A DNA stretch of 47,119 nucleotides from Syntrophorhabdus sp. PtaB.Bin047 (lineage in GTDB: Bacteria > Desulfobacterota > Syntrophorhabdia > Syntrophorhabdales > Syntrophorhabdaceae), in NCBI GenBank assembly GCA_002067235.1, contig MVQP01000013.1:1-47119 (forward strand), read 5' to 3'. Position numbers and translations under genes: made by a program. The notes below the pieces were generated by a model. That model did no database searches and was not told the origin of the DNA. It saw only the letters and a list, made by a program, of their open reading frames with translations. Shown here piece after piece: positions 41,801 through 47,119 of this stretch (the stretch's first letter is position 1; each line of letters starts with the position of its first letter).

Positions 41801-43799
41801 AAAAGGGAAGAGGCTGTGGCATTTCGTCGCGACGAAGAACGCACGCGATCATTACAGGAAAGGTTCCCTGGAAAGGGCGATGAACGCACTTTCGGAGGGC
41901 ATGAGGATAAGTCCCGACGAGCCTCGCATCTACTATTGCGCCGCGGACATCCTCATGGAGGAGAAACACTACCGGCAGATCGTCGATATGACCGAGTTCT
42001 GGCCCGCCGCCGAGAAGCTCAAGCCTCCCTACTATGAACTGCTCGGCTATTGCGCATACTACCTGGAGCGCTCCGACGAGGCCCGTAATCTCGCGGAAGG
42101 GGCGCTCGGCCTGTCCCCGGACACCCCGGGAGCGCTCAACCTGCTGGGTCTCCTGGCACTGAGAGCGGGTGATTCCCGCGGGGCCGAAGGCCTCTTCCGT
42201 CGTGCCATTGCGGCGGACCCTTCCTTCGGCGATCCCCACGTCCACCTCGGGGTCATGGCATGGCAGGGAAACGACACGGCGACGGGGCTCACGCTTATCG
42301 AGAAGGGCTTCATCCTGTCGCCGGAGAAGAACGACTTCCTGGCAACCTACCAGTCGGCCATAGAGTCGACGGGAAATTTCGCCCGTGCCGAGACCGTCAT
42401 CCGGGAGGCACTGGGCCTCTTTCCAAAGAACAGGAATCTCGCCTACGCCCTCATCGGCACGCTCATCAGGCAGGAGAAATACCTGGCGGCTCTGACAAAC
42501 ATCCAGGATGCTATCGTCGAGTTCGGCATAGACGACGAGATGCTGGGCGCGGCAATCGCCGTCCGGGACAGCCTGGGAGAGGACATCCTCGCCCGTCACG
42601 GAGAGGACAGGGGAACGCTGTCCGTCTGCATGATCGTGAAGAACGAGGAAAAGCACATCGCGCGATGTCTGAAAAGCCTTGTTCCCGTTGCCGATGAGAT
42701 CGTCGTCGTCGACACCGGCTCCGAGGACAGGACACCCCGAATAGCACGGGTCTTCGGCGCGAAAATCCTCCAGTTCCCCTGGACCAACGACTTTTCCGAG
42801 GCACGGAATTACTCCCTTGACCAGGCACGGGGTGACTGGATTCTCGTCCACGACGCGGACGAGGTCATATCACCCCGGGATCATGACAGGCTCAGGAAGA
42901 TCGTCCACGGGAAACCGGTGAGGGCGGTCGCCTACGACATCGTCACCCGCAACTACGTGGTGGAACCGGCCACCGAGGGATGGACGGCAAATGCCGGCGA
43001 GTACGCCGAAGAAGAGGCGGGAAGCGGATGGTTCCCGAGCAACAAGGTGCGGCTCATCGTCAACGACAGACGCCTCCGTTTCCGCAATCCCGTCCACGAA
43101 CTGCTGGAACCTTCCGTTGCCGAGGCGGGGGCAGAGAGGCTCGCCTGCGACATCCCCGTGCACCACTACGGGAAGATGCCTTCCGACACACCTTCCGTCA
43201 AATCGGATCTCTATTATGAACTGGGCAAGAGAAAGCTCAGTTCATCGCAGGGAAACCCCGCCGCCTTCAGGGAACTGGCGATCCAGGCCGCGGAACTCGA
43301 GAAGTTCGAAGAATCCATAGAGCATTGGAAAGGATTCCTCCGTCTCGTCCCCGACGACAGCATCGCCTATTTCAACATTGCAAGCATGTGCATGGAGGTC
43401 GGGCGCTTCGAGGAGGCCCTGCAGTGCGCCAGGAGGTCCGTGGAACTCAACCCGAACTCCGTCACCGCCGTACAGACCCTTATCGTCGCACTCATCTATT
43501 CCGGCAAGACAAAGGAGGCGGTGGAACGCCTCGGGTCCCTCCTCGAGAAGAGCCCCGATTATCCGCCCGCCTTCGTGGCCCTCGCAGTGGCCCATTTCAT
43601 CGAAGGATCGGAAGAGAAGGGGCTCGGCTATCTGGAGCGGCTCGAAGGCATGGGCTATCGCTGCGGACCCGCCCTTCACTCCTCCCTGAAGAAGATCATC
43701 GCCTCAGGCAACAGGGCAGCCGCGCGACAGGTGTACGGCTATATCAGCAAAAGCCGCCACAGCCTGCCTGAAATGGAACGTCTCTTCGATCAAGAATAA
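38829..43799 (+). CDS. Giant glycosyltransferase: CgeB-like GT + three GT2 domains separated by TPRs
   Basis: A 1656-residue protein. Residues 1-330 resemble CgeB/GT-B enzymes (VFFSDDDWRIYN, YDVTFVGQAYLGRP, CSVTTDAGTIIPQIKGRTFE). GT2-1 (about 350-560) has VSVVCFVYNRERYMAATIES, NDGSTDGTEAVI and the acidic motif GADDVYLPGRV. A TPR stretch lies at about 615-670. GT2-2 (about 754-1000) has TTILIPSVDPGNDLKACLEA and GEDTLLLKDSF. TPRs fill about 1003-1257. GT2-3 (about 1261-1457) has LSVCMIVKNEEKHIARCLKS, VVDTGSEDRTPRI and HDADEVISPRD. TPRs at about 1475-1656 end the protein. There is no signal peptide or membrane segment. Four catalytic-type domains in one chain could build a glycan stepwise on a protein held by the TPRs. 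The stop faces flaF, 16 bp away. Confidence 0.85.
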   Translation: MKILYCFPEADNPNHYGYNNIRSSLIELGHSIVDFDFLGMKDRFGKEGMVSELNSLMDREKPDIFLHGIVTDELPVSFLDEVRDREDIRSVVFFSDDDWRIYNHSLSWVGHYNYATTNDINALAVYRQFGYRHVFPMQYAANPRIYYPRETAKRYDVTFVGQAYLGRPQVVEELLARGIDVRVWGSGWDRVPALASVAGPPLPTEEMIETFRASRIVLGMAWCSVTTDAGTIIPQIKGRTFEYPACGAFQITFEDRRLQHYFDMEKEIATFRDGKDLAEKIGYYLDHEREREEIARASHERVLREHTWKHRWDGFFPFMTEENMNIRRRRAWGTWGAPEAGKGAEKRGAGPLVSVVCFVYNRERYMAATIESVLGQTYSNIEFVILNDGSTDGTEAVIKRYLHDPRLKYHYQENIGQTMDRFDELNNRVVALSSGEYICAIGADDVYLPGRVERQLGEFLKNPGLDVSFCNAQIFNDAGQLLPTQFRHERALTFNRFNLLRWLFTVNFIAHPSVMIRRSSLIEQGGYETGFATDYQLWLKTARNLNFKHLDESLWLYRVHDDSSTSEKNADRCAAATIDVLESVYRSNSIDDFYPEIALCSDRQKALYSAHLDFGNDMMRNSFFYLPAFAVREYEAALAVNPGGMEARNNLAVACAIAGDREKARSIFGSLSASEPHNETIDHNISTFLASDPQGNHRPDYRLLAESIGASELKTNVALVEKGAATAPGSTLPAGTSSAALGREQESTSVCKTRKGHTTILIPSVDPGNDLKACLEAIDIHMDEPHDIIVIKNAGAVPKWLKQHVRSGNTIFIDVPASSGYAARCNRGMEKATGEYVLIIGEDTLLLKDSFSRMLHHLGGASNRGMVVPLANHALGTQKIPGAEDLSVDEFSEYAADLGKRSLFRRAETFETGSFCTLFRSETMEVVGPFNEDIASPFFVINDYRLRLLLKGHTAAVAADAAVFRRHPETRGKGRDRVFHETWDTISPGTEKGKRLWHFVATKNARDHYRKGSLERAMNALSEGMRISPDEPRIYYCAADILMEEKHYRQIVDMTEFWPAAEKLKPPYYELLGYCAYYLERSDEARNLAEGALGLSPDTPGALNLLGLLALRAGDSRGAEGLFRRAIAADPSFGDPHVHLGVMAWQGNDTATGLTLIEKGFILSPEKNDFLATYQSAIESTGNFARAETVIREALGLFPKNRNLAYALIGTLIRQEKYLAALTNIQDAIVEFGIDDEMLGAAIAVRDSLGEDILARHGEDRGTLSVCMIVKNEEKHIARCLKSLVPVADEIVVVDTGSEDRTPRIARVFGAKILQFPWTNDFSEARNYSLDQARGDWILVHDADEVISPRDHDRLRKIVHGKPVRAVAYDIVTRNYVVEPATEGWTANAGEYAEEEAGSGWFPSNKVRLIVNDRRLRFRNPVHELLEPSVAEAGAERLACDIPVHHYGKMPSDTPSVKSDLYYELGKRKLSSSQGNPAAFRELAIQAAELEKFEESIEHWKGFLRLVPDDSIAYFNIASMCMEVGRFEEALQCARRSVELNPNSVTAVQTLIVALIYSGKTKEAVERLGSLLEKSPDYPPAFVALAVAHFIEGSEEKGLGYLERLEGMGYRCGPALHSSLKKIIASGNRAAARQVYGYISKSRHSLPEMERLFDQE

Positions 43800-43815
43800 A
43801 GATGTTGTGGGGTAT

Positions 43816-44190
43816 TCAGCCCGCGGAACCCCTCAGTCCCTGGGCGATATTGAGGTTGATGTCGATGAGGATGTTGAGCTTCGCGGGATCGGGCTTTGCC
43901 ATGATCTCAACGATGCGCTTGTCAACGAAGACACTCAGGTTCAGTATGTTCTGCCGTATGTCCAGAGGCAGGGGATTGTCCTGCCGGATCATCTCATCCT
44001 GAAAGATGGTCCAGATCCTCTGGTTGAAGACCAGGGCATCGTTCAGCCTCTTGAAATGGCCTTCTTCCTCCCACTTCTCACGGCACTCCTTCAACAGCAT
44101 GGCGCCTTTCGTTAGTACCGACGCTTCGAGCTCCCGCCCCGAGATGGTCGTCTTCACGGTCTTCTTGTAGGCACTGAGCCCTCCGTACAT
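43816..44190 (-). CDS. flaF: Flagellin synthesis regulator FlaF
   Basis: A 124-residue helical protein. The FlaF features are GRELEASVLTKGAMLLKECR, the segment LNDALVFNQRIWTIFQDEM, and LPLDIRQNILNLSVFVDKRI. In Caulobacter FlaF is needed for flagellin synthesis and secretion and acts opposite to FlbT. The start at 44190 has a GAGGAGGT site. It lies inside the upstream flbT frame, overlapping it by 113 nt. The FlaF/FlbT pair is best known from Alphaproteobacteria. Confidence 0.88.
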   Translation of the reverse strand: MYGGLSAYKKTVKTTISGRELEASVLTKGAMLLKECREKWEEEGHFKRLNDALVFNQRIWTIFQDEMIRQDNPLPLDIRQNILNLSVFVDKRIVEIMAKPDPAKLNILIDINLNIAQGLRGSAG

Positions 44191-44569
44191 ACTGTGTTAC
44201 CTCCTCTTCGTATTCTATCAGCTTCCGGGCAAGTTTCAAGGCCGGGTAGTATTTGCCCTCTATGATGAGACTGCTCATCTCGGCAAGGGTCTCGGCCGTG
44301 CTGGGAGCCGCCTCGACCAGGTCTTTGATGAGGGACCAGTAGATGTTATGCCTCTCCACCCTGTTCTTGTCGTCAATGTACATGAGCTGGACAACAAAGT
44401 ATATCCGCTTGCAGGGCGTGTCGGCATCCTTCTCACGGAGGATGTCCTTGTCGCGCAGGACAGGGACCTCGTTCTCGATGATGAGATCGCACTTCGTGTC
44501 GCCGTTGGCAAGCACGGCCCCTCCGACAATGAGCCTCTCGTGGGGTTTCAGCTTTATCTTGAGTGCCAT
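44078..44569 (-). CDS. flbT: Flagellin mRNA regulator FlbT
   Basis: A 163-residue protein beginning MALKIKLKPHERLIVGGAVL. NGDTKCDLIIENEVPVLRDK, KRIYFVVQLMYID and YYPALKLARKLIEYEEE follow, closely like Caulobacter FlbT along the whole domain. FlbT binds the 5' leader of flagellin mRNA and promotes its decay until filament assembly. The family domain ends near residue 125. The remaining 37 residues (YVRRAQCLQED onward) are read in a different frame over the start of flaF, so the tail may be a by-product of a lost stop. I chose the ATG at 44569 because it begins the conserved domain and follows GAGGGAGCC; 13 further codons upstream lie outside the family. Confidence 0.88.
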   Translation of the reverse strand: MALKIKLKPHERLIVGGAVLANGDTKCDLIIENEVPVLRDKDILREKDADTPCKRIYFVVQLMYIDDKNRVERHNIYWSLIKDLVEAAPSTAETLAEMSSLIIEGKYYPALKLARKLIEYEEEVTQYVRRAQCLQEDREDDHLGAGARSVGTNERRHAVEGVP

Positions 44570-44576
44570 GGCTCCC

Positions 44577-44771
44577 TCACTTCTTGTATATGCTCTGCGT
44601 ATCGCCAAGGGGCAGGAACGGCGGGTAGCTTATCTTCGTCAGGTCGCCCTTTCTCGCGCCCGTTTCATGAACGACGGCCTCGACCTTGTCTGCTTCCTTT
44701 GGTTCCCGGTGCACCTGTCTCTGATGAACGCTCACGCTGGCATCTACCTTCCCTATCTTATCGATCGACAT
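44577..44771 (-). CDS. Small protein between flagellin and FlbT, unknown function
   Basis: A 64-residue, hydrophilic protein (MSIDKIGKVDASVSVHQRQV at the start, YPPFLPLGDTQSIYKK at the end). It has a strong ribosome site, GGGAGGTGATG, and its stop is 7 nt before flbT, so it is probably translated. No family is recognised. It is in the position where flagellin-associated small proteins such as FlaG can occur, but I see no FlaG signature. Co-expression with flagellin and FlbT is likely. Confidence 0.6.
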   Translation of the reverse strand: MSIDKIGKVDASVSVHQRQVHREPKEADKVEAVVHETGARKGDLTKISYPPFLPLGDTQSIYKK

Positions 44772-44801
44772 CTTTCATCACCTCCCTGGAAGGCGGTGAA
44801 T

Positions 44802-44828
44802 GGGAGAGGGCGCTTTAAGCCCTCTCCC
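44802..44828 (-). terminator. Hairpin between flagellin and the small gene/flbT/flaF
   Basis: GGGAGAGGGC (44802-44811) and GCCCTCTCCC (44819-44828) form a perfect 10-bp GC-rich stem 22 nt after the flagellin stop. No T-run follows on the minus strand, so it is more likely an mRNA-stabilising or attenuating hairpin than a full terminator. It could let flagellin be made in large excess over FlbT and FlaF. Confidence 0.6.
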
Positions 44829-44850
44829 GGTTTTGTGCTTAGAGCCGCTG

Positions 44851-46005
44851 CTACTGGAAGAGCTGGAGGACGGACTGCGCGGCCTGTGCTGACAGGCTCA
44901 GAGCGTTGGTGCTCAGGGACTGCCTCGTCTGGAGCATGAGCATGTTGGCGCCTTCCTCGTTGGTGTCGGCCAGTGTCAGGTTGTCGGCACCGGTCTGGAG
45001 GATGTTGGCGATGCCTGTGATCCACTCGTCACGGGCGTTGATGATGCTCAGGTTGCTTGACAGCTTCGAAGACTCGATGCGAAGCGTGGTGAGCGCCGCG
45101 TCAAGGAGGTCGATATCTGCCTGGATCGTCGTTTCAGAGGTCCATGAGGCCGTCCCGCTGAGGCCGAGACCCGTGTGGTCTCCCAGGAAGGACGACACTG
45201 TCAGCGTCTTGGAGTTGCCGAACCGGACGGTCATGTCGTCGGAGCCGCCTGCGGCGCTGCCGAGGAGGTTCTTGCCTTTGTAGAAGGCGTCGTCCTGCAG
45301 GTTGTCGAGCTGTGCGATTAGTTCGTTGTACTGGTTCACCTTCGCGGAAAGCTCATCTGTCGCTGTTACAGAGGATTCTGCGTATGCGTAGTCGAGGGCG
45401 TGGACGAAACCGATGTCCGTCGCCACCATTGTGCCGCCCGCATGGAGGGAAATCGTCAGGATCGAGCCTTCCACCGTGGCGTCCATATTCCGGCCCTCAG
45501 TGGCCGAGTTGATCGCCGCCGCGAGAGCAGCCGCTACACCCTCGTTGCTCGCCGAGCCCACGCTGAACTGGGTCGCGCAGGTGGCGACACCTGAGACAGC
45601 CGTGAACGTAGTACCACCGATATCGATCGTGGTGCCGGCGGTGACTCCCGAGTAGTCGCTGATCGTCAGGGTCTGGCTGCTGACGGTCCCCGTTGAACCG
45701 AGTGTGCCCTTCGCGTCCTCGGCGATACCTTTCATGGAGTCTATGAGGGTTGTGATGGCCTTGATGGCGTTGTCGGCCGCCTTGATCGTCTGGATGGCCT
45801 CAGAGATGCCGTCCTTGTATGCCAGAAGGTCGTTGGCGCGTGAATTGTGCGACTGGGCGGTGAAGAAGTTGACGGGGTTATCGAGAGCGGAGTTGACCTT
45901 CTTGCCCGTGGACAACCTTTCCTGCGTCCTGTCGAGCAGCTTGACCGTTGACTGGAGGGCCAAAAGGTTGGACCTCATACCCTTGGTTAAAGAAATGTCT
46001 GACAT
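44851..46005 (-). CDS. Flagellin
   Basis: A 384-residue filament protein. The N-terminal D0/D1 region (1-100) has LLDRTQERLSTGKKVNSALD followed by NPVNFFTAQ, the form seen in flagellins that work with FlaF/FlbT. The variable centre (about 100-300) is rich in Thr, Ser and Gly (for example TLTISDYSGVTAGTTIDIGG), offering many O-glycosylation sites. It also contains a Cys in GVATCATQF, unusual for flagellin. The C-terminal D1/D0 (about 305-384) ends ALSLSAQAAQSVLQLFQ. There is no signal peptide, as expected for type III export. It has a sigma-28-like promoter at 46130-46156 and a leader of about 118 nt with a hairpin. Confidence 0.96.
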   Translation of the reverse strand: MSDISLTKGMRSNLLALQSTVKLLDRTQERLSTGKKVNSALDNPVNFFTAQSHNSRANDLLAYKDGISEAIQTIKAADNAIKAITTLIDSMKGIAEDAKGTLGSTGTVSSQTLTISDYSGVTAGTTIDIGGTTFTAVSGVATCATQFSVGSASNEGVAAALAAAINSATEGRNMDATVEGSILTISLHAGGTMVATDIGFVHALDYAYAESSVTATDELSAKVNQYNELIAQLDNLQDDAFYKGKNLLGSAAGGSDDMTVRFGNSKTLTVSSFLGDHTGLGLSGTASWTSETTIQADIDLLDAALTTLRIESSKLSSNLSIINARDEWITGIANILQTGADNLTLADTNEEGANMLMLQTRQSLSTNALSLSAQAAQSVLQLFQ

Positions 46006-46034
46006 AATGTTTCTCCTTTTCTAGGATTTTTTCT

Positions 46035-46052
46035 CCCGGCGATCTCGCCGGG
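46035..46052 (-). promoter_or_regulatory. Hairpin in the flagellin mRNA leader, possible FlbT target
   Basis: CCCGGCG (46035-46041) and CGCCGGG (46046-46052) pair as a 7-bp GC stem with a 4-nt loop. It is followed on the minus strand by an A-rich stretch and the AAAGGAG ribosome site of flagellin. In Caulobacter FlbT acts on the 5' leader of flagellin mRNA, so this leader structure beside a flbT gene is a plausible regulatory element. This is inferred; the structure alone does not show it. Confidence 0.5.
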
Positions 46053-46129
46053 GCTCTTTGAGACCTGTGCCCATTACCGACTTGTTTTTCACCTCCCCGG
46101 TGAGCACTATGTTTATCTTCATGAGAGAG

Positions 46130-46156
46130 TTATCGAAAGGCGGAGAGAAAACTTAA
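46130..46156 (-). promoter_or_regulatory. Sigma-28 (FliA) promoter of flagellin
   Basis: On the minus strand TTAAGTTT (46149-46156), an 11-nt spacer and TTCGATAA (46130-46137) fit TAAAGTTT-N11-GCCGATAA at 13 of 16 positions with exact spacing. Predicted start is about 118 nt before the flagellin ATG. Confidence 0.7.
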
Positions 46157-46446
46157 GAGATAATTGTCATACAGAGAACACACATTCTGTATTGCCGGGA
46201 TTGTGTTTTTGTTTTGTGTTTACAATCAATGAGTTATCTGCCGATGGTTGTCGCCGGATGGGGCTGCGCATCGGAACAGACCAGAGGTTTTGCGCCCCGG
46301 ACCACGGCCGACACCAAACCGGGAAAACTCTGTCCATCCCGAAACCTTCTTGACTCGCATCCGAGGGAGTGTCTTGATGGGGTTGTTGTCTGCAAAAAAG
46401 GGCATTTCTCCCTGGAACCTGGAACCTGGAACCTGAGACCGTCTCT
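46157..46446. other. Intergenic region with 7-bp tandem repeat
   Basis: This 290-bp gap between the flagellin promoter and the ABC permease has no gene I can support. The flagellin-proximal part is AT-rich. At 46411-46435 the unit CCTGGAA is repeated three times, followed by a partial fourth copy, just after the end of the permease gene. A plus-strand frame through the region has no ribosome site and runs into the permease gene on the other strand. Confidence 0.6.
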
Positions 46447-47119
46447 TCACTCGTGCCTCAGGGCCTCGATGGGGTCAAGGCGGGCCGCCTTGAGGGCGGG
46501 GAAGTAGCCGAAGATCATGCCCACCGCCGCGGAGAAGAGGAAGGATACGAATATGATGGGCGCGTTGAATACGAAGGGTACGCGCAGGACACTGCCCAAC
46601 CACACGGACGCGACGAGGGCCAGAATTATCCCTATGATGCCTCCCAGGGAGGAGAGCACCACCGCCTCCACCAGGAACTGGGTCAACACTTCACGCTCGA
46701 GGGCGCCGATGGCGAGGCGGACGCCGATCTCCCGGGTCCTCTCGGTGACGGATACGAGCATGATGTTCATGATCCCTATGCCGCCTACGAGGAGGCTCAC
46801 CGCCGCAACCGCGCTCAGCAGTGCCGTGAGAAGCTGCGTGGTGCTGGTAAGCATCGTCGCTATCTCCTTCATGTCCATGACGTTGAAGTTGTCATCATCG
46901 CTCGGTGCGAGATGGCGCCTTTCGCGCATGAGTTTCGAAATGTCCTGTCGCGCCTTGTCCGTCGATGCCCCGTCCTGCACGGAAACCTGGATGAGGCTTA
47001 TCTCCTGATTTCCGGTGATGCGTCGCTGGAGGGTCCGGATGGGAATCACCACGACATCGTCCTGGTCCTGCCCCATCGTGCTCTGGCCTTTCTCCGCCAG
47101 GATACCGATCACCTCGCAG
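46447..47119 (-). CDS. MacB-type ABC transporter permease, C-terminal part (start beyond window)
   Basis: About 223 residues are visible and the frame stays open to the window edge. A periplasmic segment (CEVIGILAEKGQSTMGQDQD) is followed by a helix (about 85-120) ending in GGIGIMNIMLVSVTERTREI, the typical MacB/FtsX-family motif. GVRLAIGALEREVLTQFLVE and two more membrane helices follow. The tail is YFPALKAARLDPIEALRHE, the standard ending of MacB permeases. These proteins use an ABC ATPase to drive export through a periplasmic adaptor and an outer membrane channel. The substrate is unknown, and the ATPase should lie beyond the right edge or be fused upstream. Confidence 0.9.
   Translation of the reverse strand, partial: CEVIGILAEKGQSTMGQDQDDVVVIPIRTLQRRITGNQEISLIQVSVQDGASTDKARQDISKLMRERRHLAPSDDDNFNVMDMKEIATMLTSTTQLLTALLSAVAAVSLLVGGIGIMNIMLVSVTERTREIGVRLAIGALEREVLTQFLVEAVVLSSLGGIIGIILALVASVWLGSVLRVPFVFNAPIIFVSFLFSAAVGMIFGYFPALKAARLDPIEALRHE

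Noticed and set aside
46214..46507. 97-codon plus-strand frame downstream of the flagellin promoter
   Set aside because: No ribosome site. It includes the CCTGGAA repeat and runs into the MacB gene on the other strand.

Overview
The window is GC-rich, gene-dense bacterial DNA. I infer a flagellated anaerobe of the former Deltaproteobacteria (Desulfobacterota, possibly a Syntrophorhabdus-like syntroph). The grounds are a 1381-residue double-ATPase acyl-CoA dehydratase activase-like protein, a glutamate-route haem cluster (ccsA-hemA-hemC), a REC-GAF-HD-GYP regulator beside PilZ and MotAB, and dispersed CATTCCGGCGAAGGCCGGAATC repeats. This is inference from gene content; no rRNA or tRNA gene is present to settle it.

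Layout. 1-362: the end of a RelB/DinJ-like antitoxin and a YafQ/RelE-type toxin. 411-5845 (minus): a CNNM/CBS membrane protein translationally coupled to the giant activase-like protein. 5991-9863 (plus): acylphosphatase, precorrin-2 dehydrogenase, CcsA-like protein, HemA and HemC, packed with overlaps. 9864-11438: two REP-like repeat clusters flanking an HU gene and a small mannose-6-phosphate-isomerase-type cupin. 11439-17784 (minus): a motility operon with a large Ala/Pro-rich protein, a FliT/FlgN-sized protein, a small FlgM-like protein, two response regulators (one HD-GYP), a PilZ protein, MotA and MotB. Sigma-28-like promoters lie at 17818-17844 and 15803-15830. 18039-43799 (plus): a 25.8-kb, nearly gapless glycan operon. 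43816-46005 (minus): FlaF, FlbT, an unknown 64-residue protein and flagellin, with a third sigma-28-like promoter. 46447-47119 (minus): the C-terminal part of a MacB-type ABC permease.

How the genes fit together. The glycan operon sits between motility genes and flagellin, so its product is most likely a flagellin O-glycan, though an LPS or surface glycan is not excluded. A GmhA-GmhB fusion, HddA and HddC make up a route to GDP-D-glycero-D-manno-heptose. A split transketolase could supply sedoheptulose 7-phosphate. A GDP-mannose-4,6-dehydratase-like SDR and an RmlC-like epimerase could convert the product to a 6-deoxyheptose. A WbpB/WbpD/WbpE-like trio would make a 2,3-diacetamido uronic acid. 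A second DegT aminotransferase, an SDR and a formyltransferase point to an N-formylated amino sugar. Two radical SAM proteins, two FkbM methyltransferases and a GNAT enzyme suggest further decoration. Assembly would fall to two unusual proteins: a GT10-TPR-GT4 protein (1067 aa) and a CgeB/GT2/TPR/GT2/TPR/GT2/TPR protein (1656 aa). TPR-coupled glycosyltransferases together with FlaF/FlbT recall Caulobacter, where FlmG uses TPRs to bind flagellin. This glycan island is the most interesting part of the window.
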